Origin: Hirundichthys speculiger
Taxonomy: Eukaryota; Chordata; Actinopteri; Beloniformes; Exocoetidae
Reading direction: 5' to 3'
DNA length: 64,000 nt
NCBI GenBank assembly: GCA_018398805.1
Contig: JAGFBZ010000261.1
Span: 2,108,001-2,172,000 of the forward strand
The position numbers were made by a program, and so were the translations under genes. The notes under the pieces are model-generated. The model did not search any database, had not been told where the DNA came from, and was given only the letters and a program-made list of their open reading frames with translations. How positions within the stretch are numbered: the stretch's first letter is position 1; the number at the start of each line of letters is the position of its first letter. Below are positions 61,708 to 64,000 of the stretch, in pieces.

Positions 61708-64000
61708 AGCAAATGAGCAGGAGGTGAGGAGGAAGGGGTCAGGTACCGGTGTTATCTTGATAGACTTATTCTTGTTTTAGACACACTAATGTCAGGCTTG
61801 TCTCCCAGATCCAAACCTGAAAGAGAAAAGGTCATAGGAGGGTGTTGTTTACTCCAGCAACTGCCTCGGGGGAAAAAAAACAAAAAACAAACAAAGAACA
61901 GGAGAGTTGCTTTTTTTTAAATGGTGGGGAAAATAGAGGCTTGGCACCATCAGTGCCAAGCTCACCTGCTTGTGTTCAGCCTGTGATGAACTTACTTAGA
62001 ACCCTTTTTTTCAACCCTCCTTTTTCTCTCTGTTTTAAAAATAAGTCCTCAGCTAAACCTAATTTTTTTATTAGATTGATAATATAAGAGAGAGAACATG
62101 ACCAAACAGGAGATGCTGGGGAAAATAAATCAAGGTATTATTTTTTCAGATCAAGCACTTTATTTTCCTTCACATTACTAAAGCATGCCTGAAAGAAACT
62201 TTAAAAACAGTCTTTGAAAAGGGGTTGCAAATTTGCATTATGTACTTAAACTTGTATGTCAGTAAAATAGATAGAATAGATGGACGGTAACCTGTACACT
62301 AGGACCTCAGATCAAGATCAGGATTAATTGAACATGTTATCTTGATTACAATGAGTGATTATTTTAGTGTAGTTTTTTTTTTACTGACAGGGTTTATGCT
62401 GCAAATATACTCAACTTCCAAAAGTGTGATATTTTTTTAATGAAAAGGTACATATCTTTTTGATTGTAAAACAAGTGAAGGGAACACATAGATTCATTTT
62501 TTGTGGTAATCTATTGAATATTTTAAATAACAAAATAAATGACATTGGCAAGTTTTCATTGGTTATAGGTTCTGAATGTTAATTTTTATTAGTTTTCAAA
62601 CAACTGCCCAGGCCTGTGCACGTCTACTGTGCTTGCTCAAAGACCTGGTTCAGTCTGTGGAAACCATGAAATTAATATGCAGTCAGTGGATCTCCGAAGT
62701 GGGAAATCAGAAGTAAAACTATGCCAATTTCAATATTTTTGTGTTTAATTCACAAAGTGGGATTTTTAAAAAACCCAGGGAGGTTCCCTGTTTGCTCTGT
62801 TAATGTGCTTTTGACATCAAATCTTTATCCACAGTCCATGCCACAGGAACAGATATGTTCAAATGCATGAAAAAAAAATTCTTGAATGAATTATTAGATC
62901 AACAATTTTTTGTGTGTTTACTGCTTAAAGCAGCTTTTTCTGGGGAATGATCCCAAATGTTAAAGCTGGAGTGAAGAAAATTGCCTGATATAATCATCAG
63001 GAAATCCCACTCTTTTCTTTCATAGATCTTTCCAGAAAGCACAAATTTGAAATTCCAAGTTTTCATTTTTGAAAGCAACGTTACCTGATGAGGCAACACT
63101 GTGAAAACACAGTTTTAAAGACTGAACCTCAATGCCACTCAGACTAGGAGTCTACTTCAATCGTGCAGACACAACTCCATACCAATACAGACTCTTATTC
63201 TCTATGCACATTCTTTTTTATTTTTTTATTTTATAGGGTTTAGATTTCTTCTTCCAGCTTTTGACAACTATTGATATTTTTTGGGACATACCAACTCTTT
63301 TTTTTTCTTGATGGCTAGTATTCAAATTTTAGAAAAGTGCACAGACAGCACCCTCTACAGTAAATAAAAGTAAAAATCGCTCTCGAGGACAAAACTATGC
63401 ACAGATACAGTTTTGTGGAAGTCAGTCACTTTAAGGAACATACTGTGCACATAATAAAAAAACGCCTTTACGTTTTTCATGTGTTACATTGTAGACCAAC
63501 AGACTGTGTAGTATATTTGGACTCATAAAATTAAAATTGTGTTAACTAGCCTTCTTTGAAATTGTTTAGGGGTCTATTCCTATAGTTATAATGTGGATTT
63601 TATTGTTTCCATTTATTAAGGTGTACCATGAATTCTTTCTGACTGACATTTGTTCTGCCTCTTTAAAATCATTAGTTACAGAAAATAATCTTAACACTTT
63701 TTTAAAAAAAATTATTATGCTGGAGTTAATTGTAATATTTTCTGTTTGGGTTAAGTGGTTTTGGAAAAACAAAAAAGTTGAGCCATGAAAAGATGGTCAA
63801 ATCAGTATGGTTCCAGTTCACATGGTGTGGGAGAAAACAATTTTATGTTTATTTTATATTCGCATTGGTCAAAACTCCTCTTATATAATTTCTATGTCAC
63901 TTCACCTTCATCTTTCTCCTGCATGTCTCTATATTGTGATTCTCTTGCTTGGAAAAACTCCTTTTTTTGTCAGTTCTTTTTTTTTTCTGAAAGAGTGTTA
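61708..64000. other. NEU1 3' UTR and downstream sequence
   Basis: A candidate poly(A) signal AATAAA lies at 62124-62129, about 420 bases after the stop; another lies near 62532. The remaining 1.5 kb is AT-rich. Open frames are short and unlike known proteins. Confidence 0.5.

Overview
The window looks like part of a teleost fish genome. Genes are split into many short exons with GT-AG introns, the introns are full of fish-type transposon debris (Tc1-like, hAT-like, L2/RTE/Rex1-like LINE fragments, MITEs), and the encoded proteins are clear orthologues of vertebrate genes. I cannot name the species from sequence alone.

Five genes are recognisable. From left to right: NELFE (minus, stop at 215, start at 6850), the E subunit of the negative elongation factor with its RD repeat and RRM; SKIV2L/SKIC2 (plus, 7422-26780, 29 coding exons), the DExH RNA helicase of the cytosolic SKI complex; PRRT1/SynDIG4 (plus, 27663-36558, 4 exons), a synaptic AMPA-receptor auxiliary protein; TMEM268 (minus, 48282-43354), a two-pass membrane protein; and NEU1 (plus, 55526-61707, 6 exons), the lysosomal sialidase. 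NELFE and SKIV2L are head to head and share a promoter interval of about 300 bp. NELFE, SKIV2L, PRRT1 and NEU1 all lie in the human MHC class III region, so the window is a fish counterpart of that block. TMEM268 is the exception: its human orthologue lies on chromosome 9q.

The rest is intronic or intergenic. NELFE's last-but-one intron holds a Tc1-like transposon with a LINE 3' tail inserted in it. SKIV2L introns hold LINE and Tc1 relics (9.9-11.3 kb), a 1 kb MITE (16.6-17.6 kb), a 1.7 kb composite element with a perfect palindrome (18.8-20.5 kb) and a 0.6 kb element with about 50 bp terminal inverted repeats (25.2-25.8 kb). PRRT1 introns carry a dispersed fish repeat and a Tc1 relic. A broken non-LTR retrotransposon sits between TMEM268 and NEU1, and NEU1 intron 4 holds a stack of repeats, two of which have second copies in SKIV2L.

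The most striking technical pattern is that several otherwise perfect exons are one base out of frame: NELFE's RD exon, SKIV2L exon 25 and two TMEM268 exons. Restoring one base rebuilds the conserved protein each time. Residual indel errors in the assembly explain this better than pseudogenes do. The clearest regulatory observation is an E-box matching the CLEAR (TFEB) motif about 200 bp upstream of the NEU1 start. I found no novel operon-like or defence system; the window is an ordinary vertebrate gene block with an interesting repeat landscape.
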